64,000 nt of DNA from Chitinophaga dinghuensis (GTDB lineage: Bacteria; Bacteroidota; Bacteroidia; Chitinophagales; Chitinophagaceae), in the NCBI RefSeq assembly GCF_003259435.1, contig NZ_QLMA01000008.1, forward strand, positions 62,001 through 126,000, in the 5' to 3' direction. The position numbers and the translations under genes are program-made. This document shows, in pieces, positions 8,386 through 19,100 of the stretch (the stretch's first letter is position 1; each line of letters opens with the position of its first letter). Below the pieces are notes generated by a model that was not told where the DNA came from, did not search any database, and worked only from the letters and a program-made list of their open reading frames with translations.

Positions 8386-9132
8386 TTAATAGTCATCCGC
8401 CGCTGGTAAAGAAGCAAGGGCATCTTTAGCAGAACGGACGTTTTCGTTGATGGCATCCCGTTGTACTTTTCCATCGCGGAGCATGATAGTGCGATTACTG
8501 AAAGCCGCGATATCAGGTTCATGTGTCACGAAGACGATGGTTTTTCCTTGTTGATTCAGCTCCTGCATCAAAGCCATGATTTCATAGGATGTGCGGGTAT
8601 CGAGGTTACCCGTAGCCTCGTCTGCCAAAATCATCACCGGTTCATTCACCAATGCACGAGCGATCGCCACTCTTTGTTGTTGACCTCCGGAAAGCTGGCT
8701 GGGCGTATGATCCAGCCTATCGCTCAGTCGCACTGCCTCCAGAGCGCGTATCGCTTTTTCCCGGCGTTGATGTGTGGTGATGTTCTTATTATAAAACAAG
8801 GGCAGTTCCACATTTTCCAATGCCGATGTGCGTGGCAGCAGGTTGTATGCCTGGAAAACAAAACCAATTTTAAGGTTGCGTACTTTTGCCAACTCATTGC
8901 GGGTGAGTTTTCCTACGTTGGTGCCATCCAGCAGATAATCGCCGGCGGTGGGCCTGTCCAGGCATCCCAGCAAATTCAGCAGGGTTGTTTTCCCACTACC
9001 GCTGCTGCCCATGATGGTTACAAATTCGCCGGCGTTGACTGTAAAGGAAACTCCTTTCAGCGCCCGCACCGTTTCTGTTCCCATATGAAACTCCCGGCGA
9101 ATGTTATCTATTTCAAGAATTTTTTTACTCAT
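8386..9132 (-). CDS. ABC transporter ATP-binding protein (MacB/LolD type)
   Basis: The protein has 248 residues. Walker A is GSSGSGKTT (42-50), the ABC signature is LSGGQQQR, Walker B is ILADEATGNLD, and the H-loop lies in VTHEPD. ETVRALKGVSF near the start is typical of the MacB/LolD/FtsE group. It powers the adjacent permease from the cytoplasmic face. Its ATG overlaps the stop of the adaptor gene by 4 nt, which indicates translational coupling. A C-terminal tail of about 25 residues beyond the core has no recognised role. Confidence 0.95.
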   Translation of the reverse strand: MSKKILEIDNIRREFHMGTETVRALKGVSFTVNAGEFVTIMGSSGSGKTTLLNLLGCLDRPTAGDYLLDGTNVGKLTRNELAKVRNLKIGFVFQAYNLLPRTSALENVELPLFYNKNITTHQRREKAIRALEAVRLSDRLDHTPSQLSGGQQQRVAIARALVNEPVMILADEATGNLDTRTSYEIMALMQELNQQGKTIVFVTHEPDIAAFSNRTIMLRDGKVQRDAINENVRSAKDALASLPAADDY

Positions 9133-10364
9133 CGTCTTCGTCCGAATTTAGGGAGGAAAGGACTGTTTGCGCCGCCTTGTGCCGTTGAGGTCACGCCGCC
9201 TGTACCATCCATACCCGTTATCACATTATCATCCATGGAAAGTCCCTGTAGAACCTCCACGTGCGTATTGTCGTTTAGGCCTGTCCGTATGCGCAACTGT
9301 TGCAATGTAGTACCCCGCAGCACCCATACATAACTGACGTCCCCTTCTTTCATCTTATGATCGGAATGGATTACGTTGGTATCTTTCGGAGCGGCCTTAT
9401 ATTTTTTTACCGCAGGAATCACTTTGTAGTTTTTGGCCAATGCAGCGGAATCAGGGCGGAATTTCAATGCCCTTACTGGTATCAGTAATGCACTGTCTTT
9501 TTCAGCGGTGTAAATGGTAACATTAGCGGTCATGCCGGGTTTCAGCTTCATATTTTCATTGGCCGCATTGATGATGGTATTGTAGGTAACCACATTGGAT
9601 GATACGGTGGGCTGTAACCTTATCTCCTGTACTTTTCCTGAAAACACATCATTGAGATAGGCATCTACTGTGAAGGTAACGCGCTGACTATCCCGTACAT
9701 TTCCGATATCCGCTTCATCTACGCTGGTCTGGACCTGCATTTTGGTAATATCCTTCGCGATTACAAACAGTGTGGGCGTACTGAAACTGGCCGCCACTGT
9801 CTGTCCTATACTTACATTTCTGTTGAGTACCACACCATCGATAGGAGAAATAATATTGGTGAGTGCGAGATTTTTCTGGGAAGACGCCAGCTGCGCAACA
9901 TTGGCTGCTACATTCGCTTTTGCCGAATTAAGCATATATAACGCATTATCATAATCAGCCCGGCTAATTGCGCCTACTCTGAATAACTGTGCCTGTCGGT
10001 CGAAGTTGGCCTGATTATATACCTGCTGGCTCTTTGCCATGTCCAGTTGTCCTTTATTCTGATCCACTGCAGCGATGAACAGTACCTGATCCAGCTGTGC
10101 GAGCATCTGTCCTTTCTTAACCTGGGAGTTAAAGTCCACATACAAATACTTCAGCGTGCCTGAAACCTGCGTACCTACAGCCACCGTATCTACCGGCTCA
10201 ATAGTACCTGTTGCCGTTACAGTGGTGGCGATATGTCCAATTTGCGGATGATCCGTGACAAAAGTGACCGGAGGGGTCGTACTTCTGAAAAAGAAATACC
10301 AGATCAGCAGTAGCAATGCCAGGATGATAGCAACTGTAATTATCGGTCGTTTATATTTTCCCAT
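9129..10364 (-). CDS. MacA-like periplasmic adaptor (membrane fusion protein)
   Basis: The protein has 411 residues. An N-terminal signal-anchor spans about residues 8-26. A lipoyl/biotinyl half-motif follows (GTIEPVDTVAVGTQVSG), then an alpha-helical hairpin (about 95-165) and the second lipoyl half (NIISPIDGVVLNRNVSIGQ). Beta-barrel and membrane-proximal domains come last. It bridges the inner-membrane ATPase/permease to the outer-membrane channel. A stretch rich in Lys/Ala at about 300-340 looks like an insertion within the membrane-proximal region. The C-terminus is glycine-rich and ends FGRRR. It is the second gene of the operon, 12 nt after the TolC-like gene. Confidence 0.92.
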   Translation of the reverse strand: MGKYKRPIITVAIILALLLLIWYFFFRSTTPPVTFVTDHPQIGHIATTVTATGTIEPVDTVAVGTQVSGTLKYLYVDFNSQVKKGQMLAQLDQVLFIAAVDQNKGQLDMAKSQQVYNQANFDRQAQLFRVGAISRADYDNALYMLNSAKANVAANVAQLASSQKNLALTNIISPIDGVVLNRNVSIGQTVAASFSTPTLFVIAKDITKMQVQTSVDEADIGNVRDSQRVTFTVDAYLNDVFSGKVQEIRLQPTVSSNVVTYNTIINAANENMKLKPGMTANVTIYTAEKDSALLIPVRALKFRPDSAALAKNYKVIPAVKKYKAAPKDTNVIHSDHKMKEGDVSYVWVLRGTTLQQLRIRTGLNDNTHVEVLQGLSMDDNVITGMDGTGGVTSTAQGGANSPFLPKFGRRR

Positions 10365-10376
10365 AGCTTCATGCGT

Positions 10377-11741
10377 TTATAATTTCACAGGGACTCCCCT
10401 GTAGAAGTCATATATTCTTATATTCAGGGCAGCGGTGTATTTCGCCTGTATATAAGACTGTAATGCCTGTATATAAAGGTTCTTTTGTTGAAGGAAGGCC
10501 ACGATGTTGGTCGATCCGATTTTTAGCTCTTCAGAAGAAATACGATATGCTTCCTGGGTATATTTAAATTGTTCTGCGGCGGCGTCATACTGACTTTGGG
10601 CATTCAATACGCCGATGTAGGCTTGTTCTACTTCCTGCGACAGCGTAGTTTTTGTATTCAGCAGATTAAGTTCTGATTGCTGTACCTCCAGTTTCGCCAG
10701 CTCTACATTTGTTTTATTTACTCTTCTTGTAAAGATGGGGATGGACAGGGTAACGCCCAGTTGTTGGTAGAAATTATTATCCAACTGTTTGAAATACCCG
10801 ATACCTGTACCTGTTAAATAACTGCTGGCGAGGGTTCCTCCTGCGGTGAGTACCGGCAGATAACCAGTGCGTGCTTTTGCCAGATCCAGTTTTGAAACAT
10901 CGACACTCATATCGCTGCTTTTCACTTCCGGTCTGGTGTCCAGGGCTTCTTTCTGCGCAACTTCTACGGGTGTAAGGAGTCCTGCTGCCAGTAGCGTATC
11001 GGGAGACACGATATCAAATGGCTTGCCGGTAGGTAGTAGCAGGATTTGCTTCAGGTTTAGTATATTCTGACGTTGTGTATTCTGTGCCGTTACCAGAAGG
11101 TATCTATCATTCGCCAGTTGCGCCTGTAATTCTATTAGTCCTACTAATGCGAGCGAGCCTACATCATACTGTTGTTGTGCCTGTATTACCTGTGCCTGGC
11201 CTGTGGATACCAGATCTTTCATATAGACAATATTTTCCTTTGCCAGGAGAATATTCAGGTAGGCTTGTGTAATGGTAAGGACTATATTATTGGCCTGCTG
11301 ATCCACATTTAATCCGGCAACATTGACGAGGAGTTTCTTTTGCTGGATATCTTTATTCAGGTAGCCACCATTATATAAGGTGACAGAAGAATTGACGGAA
11401 TAGCTTCCGGCGGCCGGCGTCGTATAGGCGTTAGTGATATCTTTCTCCCCGGTGACATTCTGTGAGAGCGAAGCCGTCAGATTGGGAAGTTTAGCAGCCT
11501 TCGACAAGCTTAAATTTTGTTCTGAGCTGAGTTTGGTGAGGCGAAGCGTATTCAGCTGAATATTATACTTCATGGCATAATCCAGGCATTGCTGCAAATC
11601 CCAGACAACGGGAGTAATGGAGTCCTGTGGCAGGACGGCATTCTGGGCAACAACAGCAACAGGGAGTTGCACTATGAGGTAAACAATTGCCGCCTTTAAC
11701 AGCGGATGTCGAATATATTCGTTCCAGTTAGACAGTATCAT
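10377..11741 (-). CDS. TolC family outer-membrane efflux channel
   Basis: The protein has 454 residues. A hydrophobic signal segment (KAAIVYLIVQLPVAVVAQ) lies after a 15-residue N-terminal extension. LQQCLDYAMKYNIQL is the usual start of the mature TolC fold, and the two internal repeats are alpha-helical with beta strands (SVTLYNGGY, GVTLSIPIF). It forms the trimeric outer-membrane duct of the tripartite pump. As first gene of the operon it is followed in order by adaptor, ATPase and permease, so a complete MacAB-TolC-like system is encoded. A TetR or two-component regulator is not adjacent, so control is unclear. Confidence 0.93.
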   Translation of the reverse strand: MILSNWNEYIRHPLLKAAIVYLIVQLPVAVVAQNAVLPQDSITPVVWDLQQCLDYAMKYNIQLNTLRLTKLSSEQNLSLSKAAKLPNLTASLSQNVTGEKDITNAYTTPAAGSYSVNSSVTLYNGGYLNKDIQQKKLLVNVAGLNVDQQANNIVLTITQAYLNILLAKENIVYMKDLVSTGQAQVIQAQQQYDVGSLALVGLIELQAQLANDRYLLVTAQNTQRQNILNLKQILLLPTGKPFDIVSPDTLLAAGLLTPVEVAQKEALDTRPEVKSSDMSVDVSKLDLAKARTGYLPVLTAGGTLASSYLTGTGIGYFKQLDNNFYQQLGVTLSIPIFTRRVNKTNVELAKLEVQQSELNLLNTKTTLSQEVEQAYIGVLNAQSQYDAAAEQFKYTQEAYRISSEELKIGSTNIVAFLQQKNLYIQALQSYIQAKYTAALNIRIYDFYRGVPVKL

Positions 11742-11888
11742 AACCTATCTTTATTAGGATATACATCAGGGTTAGTCAATCAACGCCAAACATCAGGCCG
11801 GGAATCTGCTTTTAACATTAAATAACAATGCTCCCGGTTGTTACAAAAAGATAACAACAGAACCTCATTATAGTTGACTGTCGGGAAT

Positions 11889-11919
11889 TTTGTTGTACTG
11901 CCGGAAGCCATTATTTTTG
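11889..11919 (+). promoter_or_regulatory. Complete Bacteroidota promoter (-33/-7) of the DUF92 gene
   Basis: TTTG at 11889-11892 and TATTTTTG at 11912-11919 are separated by 19 nt, the classic TTTG-N19-TAnnTTTG arrangement. Only 8 nt separate the -7 element from the ATG at 11928. Confidence 0.75.
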
Positions 11920-11927
11920 CCGCCATT

Positions 11928-12659
11928 ATGGACCTTTCAATCACTGGCGCTGGCCTGATCCTGCCACTAACACTGATTATCATAGCTGCCGCCGTGGCAG
12001 CGGTGCTGAAATCCAAGCTCACCCCTGCTGCCGGAGTAACAGGCGTACTGCTGTCTGTTTGCATTTTGCTGGGCGTAGGCTGGCAGGGATTACTTTATCT
12101 CGCTATGTTCTTTGGGTTGGCCACCTGGGCTACCCGTCATAAAAAGCAGGTGAAGGCAGCCATTAGTGGCACGGAACCACATACTGAGCGAAGAAAGGCC
12201 ACCCAGGTACTGGCCAATGGCGGAGTAGCAGGACTGTTAGGATTAGCTGCAATATTATATCCAGCAGCTCCAATTCATTACCTGGTACTGATAGCTGCCA
12301 GTTTTTCCTCTGCCACAGCGGATACGCTTTCGTCAGAACTGGGGACCGTGTATGGCAAGCGCTTTTATAATGTGCTCAGTTTTAAGGAAGATCAAAAGGG
12401 ACTGGATGGCGTTATTAGCCTGGAAGGCACATTGATTGGAGCGGCAGGCGCAGCAATGATTGCTTTCGTATATGCGTTACTGCAAGGTTTCTCCGGAGCA
12501 GTAGTGGTGATCTGGCTGGCTGGCGTGCTGGGAAACCTGACAGATTCTTTGCTGGGGGCGGCATTTGAGCGCAAGCACCAGCTAGGCAACGACATGGTTA
12601 ACTTTTTAAATACGGCCTTTGCAGCACTGATAGCCTGGGCCTCTCTCCAAATTATATAA
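11928..12659 (+). CDS. DUF92 integral membrane protein (TMEM19 family)
   Basis: The protein has 243 residues from the ATG at 11928. That start is chosen because the -33/-7 promoter ends just before it; the longer frame from 11874 would run through the promoter. Six or seven transmembrane helices are visible. The family segment FSSATADTLSSELGTVYGK and LAGVLGNLTDSLLGAAFE with DMVNFLNT are hallmarks of DUF92/TMEM19. Members occur in bacteria, archaea and eukaryotes. Some are annotated as phytyl-phosphate kinase-like (VTE6), which acts on prenyl phosphates. This copy's activity is unproven. Confidence 0.88.
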   Translation: MDLSITGAGLILPLTLIIIAAAVAAVLKSKLTPAAGVTGVLLSVCILLGVGWQGLLYLAMFFGLATWATRHKKQVKAAISGTEPHTERRKATQVLANGGVAGLLGLAAILYPAAPIHYLVLIAASFSSATADTLSSELGTVYGKRFYNVLSFKEDQKGLDGVISLEGTLIGAAGAAMIAFVYALLQGFSGAVVVIWLAGVLGNLTDSLLGAAFERKHQLGNDMVNFLNTAFAALIAWASLQII

Positions 12660-12664
12660 AAAAA

Positions 12665-12690
12665 GATGACCGCCCAGGCAGGCGGTCATC
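12665..12690 (-). terminator. Terminator of first tricorn-like gene
   Basis: A 10-bp stem (GATGACCGCC with its complement) has a 6-nt loop and, on the minus strand, is followed by a run of Ts. An almost identical copy lies 3400 nt downstream at 16065. Confidence 0.85.
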
Positions 12691-12713
12691 TCCCTATAGT
12701 AATATAAAAAAAA

Positions 12714-15700
12714 TCACTTCACTTCTTTCAGCATTTCCTTCACAGCAGCTTCTATTTGCGCATCTTTGCCTGCCAGGAATTCCTCATATCGCAATGGCAC
12801 CCGGATATCTGGTTCCAGCGGCAAGTTCTCTGTAGGGCGGTTTTCCTTACCGATAGTAGCGATGGACGGGATACCGAATTTAATAGTAGGATCAATTTGC
12901 TGTTCCCACCATACACAAGTGCCCGTACCTGCTACCGGCATACCAATCAATTTACCTACCTTCTCCTGTTTATAGACGTACGGAAAGATAAATGCATCAC
13001 TGTAGTTAGCCTCGTTCACTAATACGCAGCTGGGGGCTTTCCAGATACCTACTGGCTCCCCTCCTTCCAGGCGATGTCCCTGGGGCGCATAGGTCAGGTA
13101 CTTTTTGCCAGTCAGGAACAACATCAGCTCTTCGTGTAGGATGCCGCCACCATTGAAACGGGTATCTACAATGAGGGCTTTTTTATCTCTTTGTTTACCC
13201 ATTGCCGCATCATATACGGAGCGGAAAGAAGCATCATCCATGCTTTTCACATATACGTAGCCAACTTTTCCGCCGGATAGTTTATCTACCATATCAGACA
13301 TGTTATTCACCCAACGTTTGAACAGCAAGCGGGATTCCTCCCTTGCAGAGACAGGCTTAACGGTTTCGTCCCAACGTTGTTTGGTAGCAGGATTGTAGAT
13401 ACTCAACAGCACATTGGCGCCTGTTTTACGATTCAGCAACATGGCCCAGTCAATATTGCCTGTAACAGCTACGCCATCGATTTTCTCAATGATATCGCCT
13501 TTTTTTAATTTGGAAGCGGCTTTATCCAGTGGACCTCCTTTGATCACCTCGTCTACTTTTAGTCCGTCTGACTGGTAGGTTTCATTGTAGAGCAGGCCGA
13601 GGCAAGCAGTTACGTCTGCGTTTGGAATGACGGGCGTGTAATGGCTACCTGTGTGAGAAGCATTCAGTTCTCCCAAAAGCTCGCTCAGTAATTCCTGGAA
13701 GTCATAGTTATTGCTGATATAAGGCAGGAAACGGGCGTAGTTATCGCCATACATTTTCCAGTCCACCCCATGAAGGTTGGGATCATAGAATGTCTCTTTC
13801 ATCAGTTTCCAGGTGTGCCAATAGATGTATTCTCTTTCTTTGGCGAGGTTGAGCGTCATTTCCGAGTTGATGTTGACAGGTGTCACTTTACCGGAATTTA
13901 CATCCACTTTTACTACGCTACCATCGTTAAACAGAAAGAGGCTGTTACCATCATTGCTGAGTTCCATACTGCCTGGAGAACCGCCTAATTTAGCCAGGAT
14001 ACTGGTTTCCCCGGTTCTTGTCGTTGTCGCCCACAGGTCATATCCATTTTCAAACTCGGCCATGTAGAATACTTTACTGGCGTCTTTATTTACCACATAA
14101 TCGGATATGGATGCGGAATGGATCGTCAGTCGTACTTGACGTGTATCCAGGTTGTTGAAATCCGGTTGGAATATTTTTTTAGGGCCGGCGCTATCTTTTG
14201 TGATGCTGGTATCTTTCGAAGCAGCGCTGACGGCCCCTTTTAACAGGGAGAATTCATTGTTGGATAATTTGAACTTATCGTATGCTTCCTGGTCCAGGAA
14301 AACGCCATAGATATCGGTTTCGCGGCTACCTTCCTGGGCGAGGGATCTGCGTCCTTCGCGGTCGTTGGTCCAGGTCATAAGTTTGCCGTCTGCGGACCAT
14401 TTACCATTGGTTTCACCGAAACCGCTGTTAACCGGATAGAAAGGAGATCCATTTCCTGCTGCCGGTAAAACAGCAATATTGCTCCATCCTACGGTAACGA
14501 AGCTCGCATTCCTTTGATCATCCACGAGTATCCATTTGCTGTCCGGGCTCCAGTTGAAGAACCAGTCGCCATCCGAATATGAATGGTTATGGCCTTCCGG
14601 TAGCAGCGTTCTGCTTTGGCCGCTGGCCAGGTTGAATACTTTAAGGATATTCCGGTTTTCAACGTAGGCCACTTCTTTACCATCAGGGGAATATTTGGGT
14701 TGGAATTCGTCTGCTGCGGTAGCGATCAGCGGTTCTTCTTTCAGGAGGGTAGCATTGAAGAAGTAAGGCTCTTCTTTGCGCTGGCGGGTAGTCTGGTAGA
14801 TATCCCAGTTACCATTTCTTTCTGCCGCGTAAATCAGGCGTTTACCGTCCGGGGACCATGCCACCATTCTTTCCTGTTGAGGTGTATTGGTAATGCGTTT
14901 GGTCATATTACCGTTTACACTGGAAACATATACCTCCCCTCTGGCGATGAAGGCCATTTCCTTGCCATCCGGACTCATGGCGAATTCAGTGATGTTACCA
15001 GTTACCGGCATATTTTTCACCACACTCTCGCGGCCATCATTCAAAATCTGAACAGGCACTTTCCGCGGTTGCTCTCCTTCTTTCATCGTGTATACTTCAC
15101 CGTTATAGGTGAAGCAAAAAGTATTACCGGATGATTTAGAGAGATAACGTACCGGGTGGCCGGTAAAGCTGGTCAGTTGCTCCATTTTGGATTTATCTGA
15201 CAACGAGCTTTTGAAGAGGTTCTGAGAGATACCGCCTTTTTCGCTCAGGTAGTATACATCGTTATTGTTGCCGAAAACTGGTTCCCGGTCTTCTCCTTCG
15301 TAGGCAGAGATTTGTTCATAGGTCCCTTTTGCGATGTCCATTATCCAGATGTCGCGGGTAATAGAAGAAGTATGATGTTTCCGGAAAGGATCTTCATGTC
15401 CTTTATAATCCTGGAAAATAATTTTGCTGCCATCTTTATTATAAGCGGCATTCTCAATGCCGGCAGCGCTAACAAGGAAAGGTCTGCCGCCAGTTACAGG
15501 AACAGTATATGCGTTACGAAATTCAAAGTAAGGAAAGCGGATACTGGCAGCAGGCGCATTTCTCGCACTACCAAACAGTACTTGTTGGTTATCCGGGCTG
15601 AAGTCATAGGGATAATCCGCAGTGCTGTTGTAAGTGAGACGCAGCGGGTTCCCGCCAGTGGCGGGCATTACGAACACATCGAAGTTGCCATAACGATTGC

Positions 15701-15944
15701 TGGCGAATGCGATATGTTTACCATCATGGCTCCATACCGGCATCATATCATGTGCTTCATGGATGGTGAGTGGAACGGCAATGCCGCCTTTTGCATCTAC
15801 GCGGTAGATATCACCTTTGTAACCAAATGCAATTGTGTTTCCATCAGGGGATATAGCAGGGTTTCTCAGCCATAGGGCATGATCCTGGGCATAGGAATTG
15901 GCAGCCAGAAGAAAGGCTGCACAACCCAACAATAGCTTCTTCAT
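12714..15944 (-). CDS. Tricorn-like S41 protease with beta-propeller (copy 1)
   Basis: The protein has 1076 residues with a signal peptide (cleavage after NSYA, residue 19), so periplasmic or surface-exposed. The N-terminal half carries TolB/PD40-type beta-propeller repeats (NPAISPDGNTIAFGYKGD, PVWSHDGKHIAFASNRYGN). A second, six-bladed region extends to about residue 680. A helical cap domain, a PDZ domain (about 775-845) and a C-terminal S41 tail-specific protease domain follow. The tricorn catalytic set is intact: Ser763-His764 in NASHTG, Ser982-Asp983 in NYSDAF, and Glu1039 in TENLPLEPD. Such proteases cut peptides released by other proteases. Copy 2 lies immediately upstream. Confidence 0.9.
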   Translation of the reverse strand: MKKLLLGCAAFLLAANSYAQDHALWLRNPAISPDGNTIAFGYKGDIYRVDAKGGIAVPLTIHEAHDMMPVWSHDGKHIAFASNRYGNFDVFVMPATGGNPLRLTYNSTADYPYDFSPDNQQVLFGSARNAPAASIRFPYFEFRNAYTVPVTGGRPFLVSAAGIENAAYNKDGSKIIFQDYKGHEDPFRKHHTSSITRDIWIMDIAKGTYEQISAYEGEDREPVFGNNNDVYYLSEKGGISQNLFKSSLSDKSKMEQLTSFTGHPVRYLSKSSGNTFCFTYNGEVYTMKEGEQPRKVPVQILNDGRESVVKNMPVTGNITEFAMSPDGKEMAFIARGEVYVSSVNGNMTKRITNTPQQERMVAWSPDGKRLIYAAERNGNWDIYQTTRQRKEEPYFFNATLLKEEPLIATAADEFQPKYSPDGKEVAYVENRNILKVFNLASGQSRTLLPEGHNHSYSDGDWFFNWSPDSKWILVDDQRNASFVTVGWSNIAVLPAAGNGSPFYPVNSGFGETNGKWSADGKLMTWTNDREGRRSLAQEGSRETDIYGVFLDQEAYDKFKLSNNEFSLLKGAVSAASKDTSITKDSAGPKKIFQPDFNNLDTRQVRLTIHSASISDYVVNKDASKVFYMAEFENGYDLWATTTRTGETSILAKLGGSPGSMELSNDGNSLFLFNDGSVVKVDVNSGKVTPVNINSEMTLNLAKEREYIYWHTWKLMKETFYDPNLHGVDWKMYGDNYARFLPYISNNYDFQELLSELLGELNASHTGSHYTPVIPNADVTACLGLLYNETYQSDGLKVDEVIKGGPLDKAASKLKKGDIIEKIDGVAVTGNIDWAMLLNRKTGANVLLSIYNPATKQRWDETVKPVSAREESRLLFKRWVNNMSDMVDKLSGGKVGYVYVKSMDDASFRSVYDAAMGKQRDKKALIVDTRFNGGGILHEELMLFLTGKKYLTYAPQGHRLEGGEPVGIWKAPSCVLVNEANYSDAFIFPYVYKQEKVGKLIGMPVAGTGTCVWWEQQIDPTIKFGIPSIATIGKENRPTENLPLEPDIRVPLRYEEFLAGKDAQIEAAVKEMLKEVK

Positions 15945-15970
15945 AAGCGGGGCTCAAATTTTTAAGACAT

Positions 15971-16001
15971 CGAATTTAATCAATTGTCGTAGCTAATTCA
16001 A
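15971..16001 (-). promoter_or_regulatory. Putative promoter of tricorn copy 1
   Basis: On the minus strand TTG is followed after 20 nt by TAAATTCG, one base off TAnnTTTG. The same arrangement and spacing recur before copy 2 (19364-19394), which supports it being functional. Confidence 0.5.
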
Positions 16002-16064
16002 GCTTTATTTTCACTATTCAGTCAGACCTTGTTTGCACTTCTCTTACCTGGTATATAAAAAAAA

Positions 16065-16090
16065 GATGACCGCCCAGACAGGCGGTCATC
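16065..16090 (-). terminator. Terminator of second tricorn-like gene
   Basis: The stem is the same 10 bp as at 12665; only one loop base differs (cagaca versus caggca). A minus-strand T-run follows. Confidence 0.85.
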
Positions 16091-16112
16091 TCCCTATAGT
16101 AATATAAAAAAA

Positions 16113-19100
16113 TTACTTCACTTCTTTCAGCATTTCCTTCACGGCAGCTTCCATCTGTGCATCTTTACCAGCGAGGAATTCCTCGTAAGCTAAAGGCACG
16201 CGGATATCTGGTTCTACCTGCAGGTTTTCCGTAGGGCGGTTTTCCTTACCGATGGTAGCGATCATCGGAATACCGAATACGATAGTTGGGTCGATTTGTG
16301 TTTCCCACCATACCGCTGTACCAGTACCTGGAACAGGCATACCGATCAGTTTACCTACTTTACCTTGTTTGTAAACATATGGGAAGATAAATGCATCGCT
16401 GTAGTTACCTTCACTCATTACTACGCAGCTAGGACCCTGCCAGATACCCATTGGCTCGCCACCATCCAGGCGATTACCCTGTGGAGCGAAGTCCAGGTAC
16501 CTTTTACCACTCAGGAACTGCATCAGATCATCGTGCAACCATCCGCCGCCGTTAAAACGGGTATCCACGATGAGGGCTTTTTTGCCTCTGTTTTTACCCA
16601 TTACCACGTCGTATACAGAGCGGAAAGCGCCATCATTCATACCTTCTACGTGTACGTAACCTACTTTTCCGCCAGACAGTTTATCCACCATGTCGGACAT
16701 TCTGCTAACCCAGCGTTTGTACATCAGGCCGGATTCTTCGCCTACAGAGATAGGCTTAACGGTTTCGTCCCAACGTTGTTTGCTATCTGGATTGTAGATG
16801 CTCAGCAGCACATTGGTACCAGTTTTACGATTCAGCAATACTGCCCAATCAATATCGCTGGTAATAGCTACGCCGTCGATTTTTTCGATGATATCGCCTT
16901 TTCTCAGTTTGGAAGCGGCTTTATCCAATGGACCGCCTTTGATCACCTCATCTACTTTCAGACCATCTGCTTTAGAAGTTTCATCGTAAAGCAGGCCAAG
17001 GGAAGCAGTTACGTCGCCATTTGGAATGAAGGCGCTATAACGGCCACCAGTATGGGAAGCATTCAGTTCACCCAGCAGTTCGCTCAGCAACTCCTGGAAG
17101 TCGTAGTTATTGCTGATATAAGGGAGGAAACGAGCGTAGTTATCGCCATACATTTTCCAGTCAACGCCATGGAGTTTAGGATCATAGAATTTCTCTTTTA
17201 CCTGTTTCCATGTGTGCCAGTAGATGTATTCTCTTTCTTTCGCCTGGTTGAGCGCCATTTCTGTGCTGATGCCTACAGGTGTTACTTTACCTGAGTTTAC
17301 ATCTACTTTTACCACGCTACCGCGGTTACTTACAAAAAGGGTATTACCATCTTTGCTCAGTTCAATGCTGCCTGGAGAACCGCCCATTTTCGCGAGGATT
17401 TTGGTTTCCCCGGTTCTTGGTTCTGTTACCCACAGATCGTAACCTTTTTCAAAAGAAGCCATGTAGAATACTTTGCTGGCGTCTTTATTTACTACGTAGT
17501 CAGCGATTGATGCGGAGTTGATAGTGAGGCGTACCCGGCGTGTTTCCAGGTTGTTGAAATCAGGCTGGAATGCTTTTTTAGCAGCAGCGCTGTCAGCGCC
17601 TTTTGTTTTGCTGGTATCTTTTGATTTGGTATCGCCGGCTTCTTTCAGCAATGCAAATTCATCTTTGGACAATTTGAATTTATCATATGCTTCCTGATCC
17701 AGGAAAACGCCGTAGACATCAGATTCGCGGCTACCTTGTTTAGCGAGTGATTTGCGTCCTTCGCGGTCGTTGGTCCAGGTCATGAGTTTGCCTTCAGCAG
17801 CCCATTTACCGTTGCCTTCGCCGAATCCGCTGTTAACAGGATAGAAAGGCGTACCGTTGCCGGTAACAGGCATTACAGCCATATTGCTACCGAAGAAGCC
17901 ATTTCTTTCATCGTCGATGAGTATCCATTTGCTGTCCGGGCTCCAGTTGAAGGACCAGTCGCCATCTGAATAAGAATGGTTATGGCCTTCTGGCATAATG
18001 GTTCTGCTTTTACCGCTGGCCAGGTTGAATATTTTGAGAATGTTACGGTTTTCTACGTAAGCTACTTCTTTGCCATCAGGGGAGAATTTAGGTTGAAATT
18101 CTTCGGCTGCAGTAGCGATCAGCGGCTCTTCTTTCAGCAGGGTAGCATTGAAGAAGAAGGACTCTTCCTTACGCACGCGGGTAGTCTGGTAGATATCCCA
18201 GTTACCGTTTCTTTCAGCGGCGTAAATCAGGCGTTTGCCATCAGGAGACCATTCTATCATTCTTTCCTGTTGAGGCGTATTGGTAATGCGTTTGGTCATA
18301 TTGCCTTCCACGCTGGTAACATATACTTCGCCTCTTGCTACAAAAGCCATTTCTTTACCATCAGGGCTCATAGCGAATTCGGTGATGTTTCCTGCAACAG
18401 GAACATTTTTCACTACACCTTCCCTACCGTCGTTGAAGATCTGGACAGCCACTTTACGTGGTTTATCTCCTTCTTTCATCGTGTATACTTCCCCGTTATA
18501 GGTGAAGCAGAAAGTATTATCGGAAGCTTTAGTGAGATTGCGTACCGGGTGGTTGGTAAAGCTGGTCAGTTGCTCCATTTTGGATTTATCTGCCAGGGAG
18601 CTTTTGAAGAGGTTCTGAGAGATACCGCCTTTTTCGCTCAGGTAGTATACATCATTGTTGTTACCGAAAACAGGTTCGCGGTCTTCCCCTTCGTAGGTGG
18701 AGACTTTGTCGTAGCTACCTTTTGCCACGTCCATTACCCAGATATCGCGGGTAACAGAAGAGGTATGGTGTTTACGGAAAGGATCTTCGTAACCTTTACG
18801 GTCCTGGAAGATAATTTTGCTACCATCTTTATTATAGACTGCCTGATCCATACCTGCTGCGCTCAGCAGGATTGATCTTCCGCCAGTCACAGGGACGGTG
18901 TACAGGTTACGGAATACGCGGTAAGGGAAACGGGCACTGGACGCAGGCGCATTTCTTACGCTACCAAACAGCACTTGTTTGTTGTCCGGGCTGAAATCGT
19001 ACGGATAATCCGCCGCGCTGTTGTTGGTCAGTCGCACTGGAGTGCCGCCGGTGGCCGGCATTACAAACACATCGAAATTTCCATAGCGATCGCTGGCGAA

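Noticed and set aside
8461..9333. 290-residue plus-strand frame
   Set aside because: It is antisense to the ATP-binding protein gene with complete Walker motifs.
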